A stretch of DNA of 64,000 nt, from NCBI RefSeq assembly GCF_014904795.1, contig NZ_JACZFS010000014.1, positions 62,001 through 126,000 of the forward strand, read 5' to 3'. The position numbers were made by a program, and so were the translations under genes. The notes beneath the pieces were generated by a model. That model saw nothing but the letters and a program-made list of their open reading frames with translations, was not told where the DNA came from and searched no databases. Origin of the DNA: Nisaea nitritireducens. GTDB lineage: Bacteria > Pseudomonadota > Alphaproteobacteria > Thalassobaculales > Thalassobaculaceae. Shown here in pieces: positions 9,232-18,794 of the stretch; position 1 is the first letter of the stretch; each line of letters starts with the position of its first letter.

Positions 9232-10581
9232 TCAGCTATTCGGGCCTGCGAACATCGCTTCCATTTCGCGCCGGACCTTCACCGCATCGTCACTGTTATC
9301 GATCTCTACATCGGACCATTTCAGCCGCTCGCCTGTGACGACCGATCGCTTCATTTTGACATTCTGCGCGAGGCCAAGCGGCAGGTAGCCTTCGTCGAGC
9401 GAGGTCCGGGCCGGGGTTTGCTTGCCCCAGACGCAGAACCCGCCCTCACCGTCCAGCATCTCGCCTTCGGCAATATCCCGCTTTGCCGTGGCGACCACGT
9501 CCGAGTTGAAGGCAATCGGCGAGCCGGTCGGCTCCCCCCTTAGTGCAGCGGAGGCGACGGAAACACCCAGTTCGAGCCCGATCATGTGGGTCGGCCGGTA
9601 CAGCGAGGCGAAGCGGAAACTGCTGTCCGGGAGCATGTGATACTCCTCGAAACAATAGCGGGCGTAATCGGTCTCGCCCTCGATAACGACGAACGTCCCG
9701 TATTGCAGATGGCCCTCCACCTCGGCGCCGTCCCGGGTCAGCGAGGACACCACCTCGGTGGTGCCTGAATGGGTCAGCGTGCCGCCGTTCCCGACAGGCT
9801 TGCAGACCTCGGCCAGATCAAAGCGTGAGCATGGCGGAAAAGCCAGCCCGTCCGGCTGCGGTGTCAGTCCGGTGGCATTGCAGACCGCGCTCATCTCGAT
9901 GCCAGACTTTGTCCCGTCGATGAAGCTGTTGAACATTTTCGGATTGAGCCGGCCGCGTTTGACGACCTCGGGGTCCCAGCCGAAATGATCCCAGACCGTG
10001 TCAGGCGTCGATTGATGGAAGCTGGGAAGGTAACGGGTCCCCTTGCCGGCCGAGACGACCATGAAACCGCAGGTCCGGGCCCAGTCGACATGTTCGGCAA
10101 TGAGCGCCGGCTGATCGCCCCAGGCGAGGCTGTAGACGGTTCCGGCAAGCTCCGCCTTTCGGGCCAGCAATGGTCCGGCCACTACATCTGCCTCGACATT
10201 GACCATCACGACATGCAGGCCGTGGCTGATCGCCATCAGGCAATGGTGGATACCGGCGGCGGGATCGCCGGTCGCCTCGATCAGGACGTCGAGGCCGCCA
10301 TCCCGGATCAGGGACGCGCTGTCATCTGTGATGAAGGTGCTTCGGTGCTTCTCGGCATCGTCGAAACTGCGGGCGGCGAACCGCTCCGCCTCCCAGCCGA
10401 TATGGGTCAGGGTTTCCCTGGCCCGTGCCACATTGAGATCGGCGATGCCGACCACATGGATACCCTTGGTCAGACGGGCCTGCGACAGGTACATCGCGCC
10501 GAACTTGCCGCAGCCGATGATCCCGACTTTCACCGGATCTCCTGCGGCCTCCCTCTGCGCCAGCATACGTGACAGATTCAT
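9232..10581 (-). CDS. NAD(P)-dependent oxidoreductase with C-terminal SAF domain
   Basis: 449 aa. The Rossmann fold begins at 'VGIIGCGKFGAMYLSQ' (residues 18 on), followed by a homoserine-dehydrogenase/MocA-like region ('VLIEATGDPAAG', 'VVMVNVEADVVAGPLL'). The C-terminus ('VATAKRDIAEGEMLDGEGGF', 'GLAQNVKMKRSVVTGERLKWSDV') is a SAF domain as in antifreeze proteins, sialic acid synthase and FlgA, which explains frequent FlgA misannotation. The architecture matches the predicted homoserine dehydrogenase-like COG4091 group, whose members often sit in sugar-acid catabolic loci. It lies 32 bases downstream of the 2-hydroxyacid dehydrogenase, probably in one transcript. Confidence 0.85.
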   Translation of the reverse strand: MNLSRMLAQREAAGDPVKVGIIGCGKFGAMYLSQARLTKGIHVVGIADLNVARARETLTHIGWEAERFAARSFDDAEKHRSTFITDDSASLIRDGGLDVLIEATGDPAAGIHHCLMAISHGLHVVMVNVEADVVAGPLLARKAELAGTVYSLAWGDQPALIAEHVDWARTCGFMVVSAGKGTRYLPSFHQSTPDTVWDHFGWDPEVVKRGRLNPKMFNSFIDGTKSGIEMSAVCNATGLTPQPDGLAFPPCSRFDLAEVCKPVGNGGTLTHSGTTEVVSSLTRDGAEVEGHLQYGTFVVIEGETDYARYCFEEYHMLPDSSFRFASLYRPTHMIGLELGVSVASAALRGEPTGSPIAFNSDVVATAKRDIAEGEMLDGEGGFCVWGKQTPARTSLDEGYLPLGLAQNVKMKRSVVTGERLKWSDVEIDNSDDAVKVRREMEAMFAGPNS

Positions 10582-10613
10582 CCCGCCCTCCCTTGGTTCC
10601 AGACCTTTGCAGC

Positions 10614-11567
10614 TCAGTTCAGGATGCGGATCGGCTCTCCCGCGTGCCAGGCTTTGATGTCCTCGACCATCTCGCCATAGAACAGCTTGTAGGTTTCCTC
10701 GGTCACGTAGCCCATATGCGGCGTGAGCAGGATATTATCCAGCGTGCGGATCGGATGATCGGCCGGGAGAGGTTCCGGCTCGAAAACGTCCACGGCGGCG
10801 CCTGCGATCCGGTTGTTCTTCAGCGCGTCGATCAGCGCATCCTCATCCACGATCGGACCGCGCGAGGTATTCACCAGCAGCGCCGTCGGCTTCATCTCCG
10901 CCAGAGCGGCCGCATCGATCATGCCGCGGGAACGGTCGCTCAACACGACATGGAGGGTGACGATATCCGCCTCGCGCAGAAGCGCTTCCTTGCTCGCCGC
11001 CTTGCGCACGCCGACTTCGGCACAGCGCTCTTCGGTCAGGTTCGGCGACCAGGCGACCACGTCCATACCGAAAAGCTTGGCAATCTCGGAGACTTGGCTG
11101 CCGAGTTTACCGAGCCCGACGACCCCCAGGGTCCGGCCCTTCAGATCAACGCCGATACGGGTCTGCCACTTGCCTTCCCGCATCATGCGGTCGTCATGCG
11201 CAACCTGCCGGGCCAGCGCCATCAGCATGGCCCAGGTATGTTCCTTCGTCGTGTTCCCGCTGGTCGCGGTGCCGCACACCGGAATGCCGCAAGCACGGGC
11301 CGCCGGAAAATCGACCGCGTTGTTCCGCATGCCGCTGGTGACGAACAGTTTCAGGTTCGGCAGGCGCTGGAAGATCTCCGCCGGGAACGGCGTCCGTTCG
11401 CGCATGGCACAGACGATCTCGAAGTCTTTCAGGCGGTCGACGAGCGCGTCGTGCTCTACCAGATTATCGGTAAAGACGACCGTCTCGTACCCCTCCGGCA
11501 GGCTTCCCCAATCGGCCATGCGCAGGGATACATTCGCATAGTCGTCCAAAATCGCAATCTTCGGCAT
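10614..11567 (-). CDS. D-2-hydroxyacid dehydrogenase (NAD-binding)
   Basis: 317 aa. The nucleotide-binding motif is 'LGVVGLGKLGSQV'; the catalytic triad is placed by Arg in 'LLVNTSRGPIVDEDAL', Glu in 'VDVFEPEPLPADHPI' and His in 'LLTPHMGYVTEET'. The family interconverts 2-keto acids and D-2-hydroxy acids (phosphoglycerate, glycerate, hydroxypyruvate or lactate type); length and absence of an ACT domain argue against full-length SerA. The ATG at 11567 follows GGTGAGG; a GTG at 11582 has no ribosome site. Likely co-transcribed with the SAF-domain oxidoreductase. Confidence 0.92.
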   Translation of the reverse strand: MPKIAILDDYANVSLRMADWGSLPEGYETVVFTDNLVEHDALVDRLKDFEIVCAMRERTPFPAEIFQRLPNLKLFVTSGMRNNAVDFPAARACGIPVCGTATSGNTTKEHTWAMLMALARQVAHDDRMMREGKWQTRIGVDLKGRTLGVVGLGKLGSQVSEIAKLFGMDVVAWSPNLTEERCAEVGVRKAASKEALLREADIVTLHVVLSDRSRGMIDAAALAEMKPTALLVNTSRGPIVDEDALIDALKNNRIAGAAVDVFEPEPLPADHPIRTLDNILLTPHMGYVTEETYKLFYGEMVEDIKAWHAGEPIRILN

Positions 11568-11641
11568 TTCCTCACCTGTCACTTTAGTTTGTTGTAGTAT
11601 CTTATTGTTTTACGGTCTTTTTTGACCGAGACATACAGCTT

Positions 11642-12043
11642 TTACTCGTCCTTCTGCTTCAGATCGAGCGACGCCGAATTAATGCAATACCGCAAGCCGG
11701 TCGGCTGCGGCCCATCGGGGAACACATGCCCGAGATGGGCTTCGCACTTCGCGCAATGCACCTCGGTCCGGACCATGAAGTGGCTACGGTCCGTCGTGCT
11801 CTCGATATTCGCCCCCTCGATCGGCTGATAGAAGCTCGGCCAGCCGCAGCCAGCATCGAATTTAGTCTCGCTTTCAAAAAGCGGCTCGCCACAACAGACG
11901 CAGGTATATGTCCCCAGCTCAGTCGTTTCGGCGTACTTGCCCGTAAAAGGGCGTTCCGTCCCATGCTTCCGTGTCACCTGGTACTGCTCGTCGGTGAGCT
12001 GCTCCCGCCACTCGGCGTCACTCTTCACGACCTTTTCCATCAT
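11642..12043 (-). CDS. msrB: Peptide-methionine (R)-S-oxide reductase
   Basis: About 133 aa. The zinc-binding CXXC pairs are 'CVCC' and 'CAKC', '[11 protein letters not shown]' and '[10 protein letters not shown]' are family signatures, and the catalytic Cys is in '[11 protein letters not shown]'. MsrB repairs the R-epimer of methionine sulfoxide in proteins with thioredoxin as the electron donor. Two adjacent ATGs (12043, 12040) follow GGAGGG; either is possible and spacing slightly favours the second. No signal peptide, so cytoplasmic. It lies 73 bases downstream of the CaiB-type gene on the same strand. Confidence 0.96.
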   Translation of the reverse strand: MMEKVVKSDAEWREQLTDEQYQVTRKHGTERPFTGKYAETTELGTYTCVCCGEPLFESETKFDAGCGWPSFYQPIEGANIESTTDRSHFMVRTEVHCAKCEAHLGHVFPDGPQPTGLRYCINSASLDLKQKDE

Positions 12044-12116
12044 GCCCTCCAGTTCCCTTGTCAGGGCTGAGATTGTGCCAATGCGCGGTTCAGGCAAGTC
12101 ACCTTTCCGCAATCCG

Positions 12117-13331
12117 CTATTTGGCCTTGCGACGCTCCTCGACCAGAACACCCTGCTCTGCCAGTGCGGTGATTTCGGTCTCGCTGAAGCCATGTTCGGC
12201 AAGAATGGCGCGGCCATGCTCGCCGAATTTCGGCGGCACCGATTTCACTGAGCCGGGTGTCCGCGACAGTTTGATCGGGATTCCCCAGGATTTGTACCAG
12301 TCGAGTTCGACTGCCATGTCCCGGTGCTTGGTGTGCTCATGCGCCATGACATCCGCTGTATTCCGGATCGGCCCGACAGGCACTCCCGCCCTCAGCAGGC
12401 GGTCGCAGATCTCGTTTCCGTCCTTATCCTTCAGCAGAACTTCAAGCTCCGCCCGCAAGGCATCACGGTTGGTCACGCGATCCGCATTGCTGACGAACCG
12501 CGGATCCGTCGCCAGTTCCGGCTTGCCGAGCTCCGCTGTCATCCGCTGCCAGGCCCTGTCATTCCCGCCTGCAACGAAGATATCCCCGGTCTGGGTCGAG
12601 AATTTATCGTAGGGGCTGATATTCGGGTGCTGGTTGCCCGTAATCCCCGGCACCTTGCCCGACAACTCGTAATTCGCAACGTGCGGATGCATCAGCGACA
12701 GGCCACAATCGTACAGCGTCATGTCGACATACTGGCCGAGACCGGAGCTGTGCCGCTCAAACAGCGCCATCATGATCGCGTTCGCGGCATAGAGGCCTGT
12801 TCCCATATCGACCATCGGAATACCGACACGGGTCTGATCCACGGGTGTCGAACCATTGACCGAGAACCAGCCGGTCATGGCCTGAATGATGCCGTCATAG
12901 CCGGGAAAGCCGCCATAAGGACCGTCGGAGCCAAAGCCGGAAATCCGGCAATGGACCAGCTTCGGGAATTTCTCCTTCAGCACATCCTCGTAACCAAGCC
13001 CCCATCTCTCCATCGAGCCGGGCTTGTAGTTCTCGACCAGGACGTCCGCGTCCTCGAGTAGACGCAGAAGCACCTGCTTGCCCTCTTCCTTCGAAAGGTC
13101 GAGGCCGAGGGATTTCTTGTTCCGGTTCACACCGATGAAATAGGACGCATCGCCTTCATGGAATGGCGGACCCCAGTCCCGCACCTCGTCGCCCTGCGGC
13201 GGCTCGATCTTGATGATCTCCGCGCCGTGATCCCCAAGCATCTGGGTGCAGTACGGACCGCCGAGCACGCGTGTGCAATCGACGATCTTGATCCCCTGGA
13301 GCGCGCCGGCGGATGCCGCAGTGCCACTCAT
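12117..13331 (-). CDS. CoA-transferase family III (CaiB/BaiF)
   Basis: 404 aa. '[31 protein letters not shown]' at the N-terminus and '[20 protein letters not shown]' and '[20 protein letters not shown]' are class III CoA-transferase signatures; the catalytic Asp is expected in '[14 protein letters not shown]'. Members move CoA between carboxylic acids such as formyl/oxalyl, carnitine or succinyl/benzylsuccinate types. The ATG at 13331 has GAGGAG seven bases upstream; an in-frame TTG 15 bases earlier overlaps that site and is rejected. The neighbouring class I CoA-transferase pair is on the same strand upstream. Substrate undefined. Confidence 0.92.
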   Translation of the reverse strand: MSGTAASAGALQGIKIVDCTRVLGGPYCTQMLGDHGAEIIKIEPPQGDEVRDWGPPFHEGDASYFIGVNRNKKSLGLDLSKEEGKQVLLRLLEDADVLVENYKPGSMERWGLGYEDVLKEKFPKLVHCRISGFGSDGPYGGFPGYDGIIQAMTGWFSVNGSTPVDQTRVGIPMVDMGTGLYAANAIMMALFERHSSGLGQYVDMTLYDCGLSLMHPHVANYELSGKVPGITGNQHPNISPYDKFSTQTGDIFVAGGNDRAWQRMTAELGKPELATDPRFVSNADRVTNRDALRAELEVLLKDKDGNEICDRLLRAGVPVGPIRNTADVMAHEHTKHRDMAVELDWYKSWGIPIKLSRTPGSVKSVPPKFGEHGRAILAEHGFSETEITALAEQGVLVEERRKAK

Positions 13332-13387
13332 TCCGTTACTCCTCAATTCTCAAGGCTGGAACCGGTCAAAACGATCCGGTCATATTG

Positions 13388-13407
13388 GAAACCCGGCGAC
13401 CCCGGGT
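13388..13407 (-). terminator. Short hairpin after CoA-transferase subunit B
   Basis: 6-bp inverted repeat ACCCGG/CCGGGT (13391-13396, 13402-13407) followed by TTT on the minus strand, directly after the subunit B stop. Short stem, so only a candidate terminator. Confidence 0.4.
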
Positions 13408-13413
13408 CAATTA

Positions 13414-14166
13414 TCAGGCTGCCTTTTCTATCCCGAAAACCTCGGCTGCGAAGCCCGGGTAGATTTCAGCGATCTGCGCGGCAACCGGCCCCCGGATGGT
13501 CTCAAGAGTTTTGGCGTCCGGCAGACGCGTTTCCGGCACGGCGGCCAGCTCATCATAATCAAAACCGGTCTGCTCCCTGATTTCCTCGACCGTATGTCCC
13601 GGATGGACACTCGCCAGGCTGAAACGGCCTTTCTCACGGTCGAAATGGAAGAGACAGCGGTCGGTGATCAGGGCATACGGCCCGCCCGGCCGGTAGATGT
13701 TCGGCTCCGAGGTTCCCGGTGCGCTGATGAAGTCGACTTTCTCCACCAGGGTACGCGGTGTGTGCTCCAGTCGGAACAGGATCACGCGCGGCACGGTGAA
13801 ATACATGTAGGAAGAACCGAAGGAGCCCGGAAACCGGACCTTGGGTTTGTCCGGATTGCCGACCGAGACGAGATTGATATTCGCCTGCCCGTCGATCTGC
13901 GCGCCACCAAGAAAGAATGCATCGATGCGGCCCTGCCCGGCGCAGTCAAACAGCTCCTTGCCGCCGTCGGTGAAGAAATTGTTGTCCTCACTGCCGAGCA
14001 CAGAAACACGGGTTCTGTCCGGATGCCGCGCCCGTGCCAGCATGGCCGCTGCTCCGGGCACCGGAGAAGACGCGCCGACCGCGATATGGCTCAGCCCGTC
14101 CAGCATATCAGCAATGGAGGCGATCAGGATTTCCTCGGCGCGGACGCCGTCGTTTACTGTCGTCAC
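13414..14166 (-). CDS. CoA-transferase family I, subunit B
   Basis: 250 aa, the second half of a heteromeric class I CoA-transferase. Visible features are 'GLSHIAVGASSPVPGAAAMLAR', 'VSVLGSEDNNFFTDGG', and 'DAFFLGGAQIDGQANINLVSVG', which resemble glutaconate CoA-transferase-like beta subunits such as the IpdB/CatJ branch. The GTG at 14166 follows the subunit A stop by 4 bases and has GGAG upstream, so the two are translationally coupled; the frame remains open further upstream but overlaps subunit A heavily. Together they should activate or use an acyl-CoA from catabolism; the acid is unknown. Confidence 0.85.
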   Translation of the reverse strand: MTTVNDGVRAEEILIASIADMLDGLSHIAVGASSPVPGAAAMLARARHPDRTRVSVLGSEDNNFFTDGGKELFDCAGQGRIDAFFLGGAQIDGQANINLVSVGNPDKPKVRFPGSFGSSYMYFTVPRVILFRLEHTPRTLVEKVDFISAPGTSEPNIYRPGGPYALITDRCLFHFDREKGRFSLASVHPGHTVEEIREQTGFDYDELAAVPETRLPDAKTLETIRGPVAAQIAEIYPGFAAEVFGIEKAA

Positions 14167-14170
14167 GTCT

Positions 14171-14986
14171 TTACTCCGCCGCCACGGCTTTGGTGCCTGC
14201 CATATAGGCGGCAAAACCATCTTCCGTGCGCGCCATATCGACATAGCGCGCCAGCTCATCCTGATCCGCGTCATAGCCGCCCGGGATGCCGAGCGGCCAG
14301 GCGCCCTGCTCCGCTTCGGCAATGGCGCCGACATAGAGCCCCGGGATCGTCCCAGCGGCGCGGACCGGATCGTCCAGCAGGTTCCCGTCCACGATCTTCT
14401 CGGCCGTAACCAGACTGGATTTCGCTGCATGGGCCATCAGCATCAGCTCGCGCCGGACACCGACCCAGACATTGCCGAACCTGTCCGCCAGCGGGGCATG
14501 AAACACCGCGAAATCGGGCTGGATCGCCTTCACCATCAGAATGGGATCATTCTCTGCGAAAGGATTCTGGCCAATCACCCAGTCATCCCGGCGCTTCTCG
14601 ACATCGGATCCGATGACGCCGCGCAACGGCATGAAGGGCACGCCCTTCTCGGATGCCTGCAGGCCGGCATGGATCGCCGGGCAGGTCGCGTCCAGCATGC
14701 GAATACCGGCGGCCTTGATGGAGGCACTGAACCGGGGCGCCAGACCGAACTCGCCAAGCGTAACCGCCGCTGTCTCCACAGTGCCGACGCAGCCGGCACC
14801 GATCAGCTGATCCGCCTGGAAACCAAGGGCGGGAACGCCGACCAGATGAAGGTCGCGGACATTGCGGGCGATGATGGCGCGCACCAAAGCCATGGCGCAG
14901 TATGAATAATCCGGCGGCAGAGCGATTTTAGCGCCGTCACTCACCCGTGCCGCCAACCCATCAAGGTCGAGCCGGATGGCATCCAT
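14171..14986 (-). CDS. CoA-transferase family I, subunit A
   Basis: 271 aa. 'LVGVPALGFQADQLIGAGCVGTVETA' and 'FAVFHAPLADRFGNVWVGVRRE' are typical of class I CoA-transferase alpha subunits of the glutaconate type. Two ATGs are close together; 14986 is chosen because GGGAGGA stands seven bases before it, while the ATG at 14992 almost abuts that site. It forms a pair with subunit B, four bases apart. The GMC oxidoreductase is divergent from it with a 174-base shared upstream region. Confidence 0.85.
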   Translation of the reverse strand: MDAIRLDLDGLAARVSDGAKIALPPDYSYCAMALVRAIIARNVRDLHLVGVPALGFQADQLIGAGCVGTVETAAVTLGEFGLAPRFSASIKAAGIRMLDATCPAIHAGLQASEKGVPFMPLRGVIGSDVEKRRDDWVIGQNPFAENDPILMVKAIQPDFAVFHAPLADRFGNVWVGVRRELMLMAHAAKSSLVTAEKIVDGNLLDDPVRAAGTIPGLYVGAIAEAEQGAWPLGIPGGYDADQDELARYVDMARTEDGFAAYMAGTKAVAAE

Positions 14987-15160
14987 TGTCATTCCTCCCA
15001 GAATGTTTCCCGCATCCTACGCGATCGGTTGCCGGAATAAAGCCGCAACCCGTCATGACATCGTTTCCCATGCAAGTGGGTCCAAACCCATCGACGGCCA
15101 TCGGCCAGGCGCATATTCTCCCCGCAAAAGAAGTGACTAAAAGAGCAAGGGAGTAACGGG

Positions 15161-16762
15161 GTGAGCGAAGTTTACGACTATATCGTGGTCGGCGCGGGCT
15201 CAGCGGGCTGCGTCGTCGCGAACCGGCTGTCGGCGGATCCGAAGAATCGCGTCCTGTTGCTGGAAGCAGGCGGCAAGGATCGCAACCCCTGGATCCATGT
15301 TCCGGTCGGTTACTACAGGACGATGTATCATCCCGATATTTCATGGGGTTACGAGACGGAACCGGATGCCGGCGTGAATGACCGGGTGATGGTCTGGCCG
15401 CGCGGCCGGGTGCTCGGTGGCTCCAGTTCTATCAACGGCCTGCTTTATGTACGCGGCCAGCATCAGGATTACGACCACTGGCGCCAGCTCGGCAACGAAG
15501 GCTGGGGCTGGGACGACGTGCTCCCCTTCTTCAAGAAATCCGAAAGTTACGAGCGTGGCGGGAACGAGTTCCGTGGCGGCGACGGCCCTCTTTCGGTCTC
15601 CGACATCGCCGACCGGCGCCCGGTCTGCGAGGCCTTCCTTGAGGCTTGCGAGGAAGTCGGTATTCCGCGGAACGAGGATTATAATGGCTCGACCCAAGAC
15701 GGCGCCGGCTACTACCAGACCACCAGCCGGAACGGCCGCCGGTGCAGTGCCGCAGTCGCTTATCTCAATCCGATCAAAAGCCGGAAGAACCTGCGTATCG
15801 AAACCCGCGCCATGGCGTCGAAGCTGGAGCTCAAGGACGGACGCGCGAGCGGAATTACCTACTTACGCGACGGCATCGAATATAAAGCGGAAGCAACGCG
15901 CGAGATCGTGCTCTGCGGCGGCGCCATCAATTCCCCGCAATTACTGCAGCTCTCTGGCATCGGCCCTGGAGAGCATCTGCGTAGCGTCGGCATCCCGGTG
16001 CAGCACGATCTGCCCGGTGTCGGTGACGACCTGCAGGACCATTTCCAGGTCCGTGCGATTTATGAGCTGGACGGCCTTGAGTCGCTCAACACCGATGTCG
16101 CCAATCCGCTGAAACGGATTGCCATGGGCCTGCAATACGCCCTCACCCGAAGCGGACCGCTTACCGTCAGCGCCGGTCAGGTCTACGTCTTCACCAAGAC
16201 GCGCGCAGAGCTGGAAACACCAGATATCCAGTTCCATTTCATCCCGTTCAGCGCGGACAAGCCGGGCCAGCTGCTGCACCCCTTCCCCGGCGTCACATCC
16301 TCGATCTGCCAGCTCCGCCCGGAAAGCCGGGGCACAATCATGGTGAAATCCGGCGACCCGCGTGAGTATCCGAGCATCAAGCCGAACTATCTTTCAACAG
16401 AGGGCGACCGGCGGACAATCATCGACGGCATGAAGCTGAGCCGGAAAATCTCCCAATCCCCGGCCTTCAGCAAGCATCTGAAGAACGAGTATGAACCGGG
16501 CCTGGACCGTGCGGACGATGAGGGTCTGCTCGCCTATGCCCGCGAGAAAGGCGGCACCATCTTCCACCCGACCAGTACCTGCCGCATGGGGGCCGACCCG
16601 AAAGCAGTGGTCGATGCCCGGCTGCGAGTGCACGGTATAGCCGGATTGCGCGTCGCCGACTGCTCGATCATGCCGACCGTGGTCTCCGGCAACACCAACG
16701 CGCCTGCGATGATGATCGGGGAAAAGGCGTCGACGATGATCCTCGAGGACAACCAAAGTTAA
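15161..16762 (+). CDS. GMC family FAD oxidoreductase (choline dehydrogenase-like)
   Basis: 533 aa. FAD-binding '[16 protein letters not shown]' at residues 9-24, '[20 protein letters not shown]' for the GMC signature 1, '[17 protein letters not shown]' for signature 2, and C-terminal '[12 protein letters not shown]' plus '[18 protein letters not shown]' with the active-site His/Asn pair. The family oxidises primary alcohols, with choline or long-chain or polyethylene glycol alcohols as examples; BetA identity is not supported by context, as no betB, betI or choline transporter is adjacent. Starts with GTG preceded by AAGGGAG. A paralog lies at 30820-32445. Confidence 0.92.
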   Translation: MSEVYDYIVVGAGSAGCVVANRLSADPKNRVLLLEAGGKDRNPWIHVPVGYYRTMYHPDISWGYETEPDAGVNDRVMVWPRGRVLGGSSSINGLLYVRGQHQDYDHWRQLGNEGWGWDDVLPFFKKSESYERGGNEFRGGDGPLSVSDIADRRPVCEAFLEACEEVGIPRNEDYNGSTQDGAGYYQTTSRNGRRCSAAVAYLNPIKSRKNLRIETRAMASKLELKDGRASGITYLRDGIEYKAEATREIVLCGGAINSPQLLQLSGIGPGEHLRSVGIPVQHDLPGVGDDLQDHFQVRAIYELDGLESLNTDVANPLKRIAMGLQYALTRSGPLTVSAGQVYVFTKTRAELETPDIQFHFIPFSADKPGQLLHPFPGVTSSICQLRPESRGTIMVKSGDPREYPSIKPNYLSTEGDRRTIIDGMKLSRKISQSPAFSKHLKNEYEPGLDRADDEGLLAYAREKGGTIFHPTSTCRMGADPKAVVDARLRVHGIAGLRVADCSIMPTVVSGNTNAPAMMIGEKASTMILEDNQS

Positions 16763-16816
16763 GGGCATTCACTCAGAATTCCCGAAAACATAAAAAAGAG
16801 CCTAGGGAGTGGACGA

Positions 16817-18025
16817 ATGGATTTCAGCGAGGATCCAATCATCGAGGTAGTGCGCGACACGGTCCGCCGGGTCTATGACGTCGAGATTGCCCCGAAGATT
16901 GACGCATACGAAGCTTCCGGTGAGTTTCCCTACGAGATCATCCGCGCCATGGGCGGTGCGGGTTTGTTCAGCGCGGCCTTTCCCGAAGAGATGGGCGGGA
17001 CCGCACTGGGTTTTGCCGCTGTCGGAACCATCGCCGAGGAGATTTCCCGTCTCTCGCCGGGCTTTGGCTATGCCATGAACATGCAGGCCATGACCTGTCC
17101 CTTCACCATCTTCAATTGGGGCACGCCTGAACAGGCTCGGCATTTCGTTCCGGAGCTTATCTCGGGCCGGAAGATAGGCATGTTCGCCTTGACGGAGCCC
17201 GGCGGCGGCTCCGATCCCGGTGGCGCCATGCGGACCGTGGCAAAGCGTGACGGCGACAGCTATGTGCTGAACGGCTCCAAGATCTGGATCACCTTCTCAA
17301 ATGCCGCCGATGTGGGTGTGTTGTTCGCGAAGACAGATCCGGCCGCCGGCAAGCGCGGTATTTCGGCATTCATTGTCGAGCCGAAGAGCGCGCCCGGTTT
17401 CACCGCCCGGCCGATCGAAATGCGTCCGCTGTCCAATTGCCTGCGCTCCTGCGAGGTCTTTTTGGAGGATTTCCGGGTGCCGGCAGAAAACCTGCTCGGC
17501 AACGAGGGCGAAGGACTTAAGGTCGCACTTAATGCGCTGGAATACGGACGTTTGACCGTTTCCGGGAGACTGATCGGGCTGGCCCAGGCCTGTTTCGACG
17601 AAACATTGCGCTATGCACAGGAACGGGAAGTCGGAGGGCAAAAGATAGGCGCCTATCAGATGGTCCAGCACCCGATAGCCGATGTTGCCGTCGGAATCGA
17701 TGCAGCACGCCTGATGATGCGCCGTATGGCCTGGCTGATGGATAAGGGCGAGCGCTCGACCAGGGCCGCAGCGCGGGCGAAGTATCTGGCCTCGGAAGTC
17801 GCACAGAAAGCGGCTCAAACCGCCAGGGACACGTTCGCCGCCTATGCCCTCGCGGAGGAGTACCCGATCAACACGCTTTCCGCTTACGTAAACATGCTGA
17901 CTGTTGGCGAGGGTACCCCGAATGTACAGCGTATCCTGATCGCTGAAGACGCGCTTGGCTTCAAGACTGCCGACCGGCACCCGGTCATGAACCCGCTGAG
18001 ACGCCAAAAAGCCTTATACAAATGA
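16817..18025 (+). CDS. Acyl-CoA dehydrogenase
   Basis: 402 aa FAD flavoprotein. The middle-domain motif 'GMFALTEPGGGSDPGGAMR' and 'WITFSNAADVGVLFAKTD' contact flavin and substrate. The C-terminal helical domain has 'ALEYGRLTVSGR' and ends with 'TVGEGTPNVQRILIAEDALG', where the Glu corresponds to the usual catalytic base of the short/medium-chain family. It introduces the alpha-beta double bond in an acyl-CoA and passes electrons to ETF. It follows the GMC gene by 54 bases on the same strand, suggesting an alcohol-to-acid-to-acyl-CoA route together with the CoA-transferases; that link is an inference. Confidence 0.94.
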   Translation: MDFSEDPIIEVVRDTVRRVYDVEIAPKIDAYEASGEFPYEIIRAMGGAGLFSAAFPEEMGGTALGFAAVGTIAEEISRLSPGFGYAMNMQAMTCPFTIFNWGTPEQARHFVPELISGRKIGMFALTEPGGGSDPGGAMRTVAKRDGDSYVLNGSKIWITFSNAADVGVLFAKTDPAAGKRGISAFIVEPKSAPGFTARPIEMRPLSNCLRSCEVFLEDFRVPAENLLGNEGEGLKVALNALEYGRLTVSGRLIGLAQACFDETLRYAQEREVGGQKIGAYQMVQHPIADVAVGIDAARLMMRRMAWLMDKGERSTRAAARAKYLASEVAQKAAQTARDTFAAYALAEEYPINTLSAYVNMLTVGEGTPNVQRILIAEDALGFKTADRHPVMNPLRRQKALYK

Positions 18026-18047
18026 AAAGGCCGCCCGAAGGCGGCCT
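18024..18047 (-). terminator. Rho-independent terminator for the PDC-like gene
   Basis: 8-bp stem AGGCCGCC/GGCGGCCT with a CGAA loop (18028-18047), followed by TTTTC on the minus strand. It overlaps the stop region of the converging acyl-CoA dehydrogenase gene. Confidence 0.75.
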
Positions 18048-18077
18048 CTCAGATCAGGTTTGCAAAAACGTAGTCGT

Positions 18078-18650
18078 TCAGAGCTTTTCGACGTTCACAC
18101 CGATGGTGATAGCCCCGATCGGCTTGCCGCCATCACTGATGGTCGCGGACATCTGCGACTGGAATGCACCCGAGCTTTCGTCGAACTCAACCTCGTCGAT
18201 GAAGAGAGCATCGCCGCCAGAACCATACGTCTTCTGGTGCTTGCCTTCATCGCCCTGCATGTAATCGGACGTCAGATCGCTCAAGCCCACATTGAGGCCC
18301 TTTGCGTCCATAACGAACGCCTCGGCAATCTTGCCGCCGGCTTCTTCCTTCTTCTGCTTCAGCCAGGCTGACAACGCGTTGCTGGAAACCTTCTCCACGA
18401 GCGGACCACTACCCGCCTTTGCTTCGGCGCGCCACTGCTTGTCGAGAGTATCGATCTTCGCCGCATCAAAGCCGGCCGTTTCTCCGTTCTGCGCCTTAAT
18501 GGCTGCAATCACCGCCGGATCGGTAAGCCAAGCCTTCACCGTACTGTTGTAGAATTCCTTGATCTGCGGCTCAAAATCGTTTGCTGCGGCCGGCATGGCA
18601 AAAGCCATGGTCAAGGCGAGTACGGCAAGTCCGTTTGCAATTTTTTTCAT
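18078..18650 (-). CDS. Secreted PDC/Cache-like periplasmic protein beside chemoreceptor (copy 1)
   Basis: 190 aa. An N-terminal Sec signal peptide is clear (Lys-Lys, then a hydrophobic core, cleavage near 'AMPAAA-ND', about residue 23). The rest has no membrane segment or signalling domain. Residues 113-139 ('FVMDAKGLNVGLSDLTSDY', then 'MQGDEGKHQ') resemble the ligand-binding strand-turn of PDC/Cache sensor domains, and residues 148-160 'ALFIDEVEFDES' continue the pattern. It is clearly paralogous to the protein at 37413-38021, with the shared pattern IDxLDKxWRAE, FVMxAxGLNVG, TSD, QGDE and QKT. Both copies sit next to a chemoreceptor gene; here it is divergent from one. It may be a soluble ligand-binding partner; the ligand is unknown. 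Confidence 0.75.
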   Translation of the reverse strand: MKKIANGLAVLALTMAFAMPAAANDFEPQIKEFYNSTVKAWLTDPAVIAAIKAQNGETAGFDAAKIDTLDKQWRAEAKAGSGPLVEKVSSNALSAWLKQKKEEAGGKIAEAFVMDAKGLNVGLSDLTSDYMQGDEGKHQKTYGSGGDALFIDEVEFDESSGAFQSQMSATISDGGKPIGAITIGVNVEKL

Positions 18651-18794
18651 GAGTGTCTCCTCCTAAAGCTGCCTTTTTGAATGGGACAGCAATCATCTGA
18701 ACATATGATTAACGATATTACGCAAAACTTTGTTAACGCCTTATTAAATTGTGCCCGTTATTTGTTTCATGTTCTATTCTTTCAAGCCACAACA

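Noticed and set aside
9400-9640. SAF-domain region read as flagellar protein FlgA
   Set aside because: The SAF domain is fused to a Rossmann dehydrogenase and no flagellar gene is nearby.
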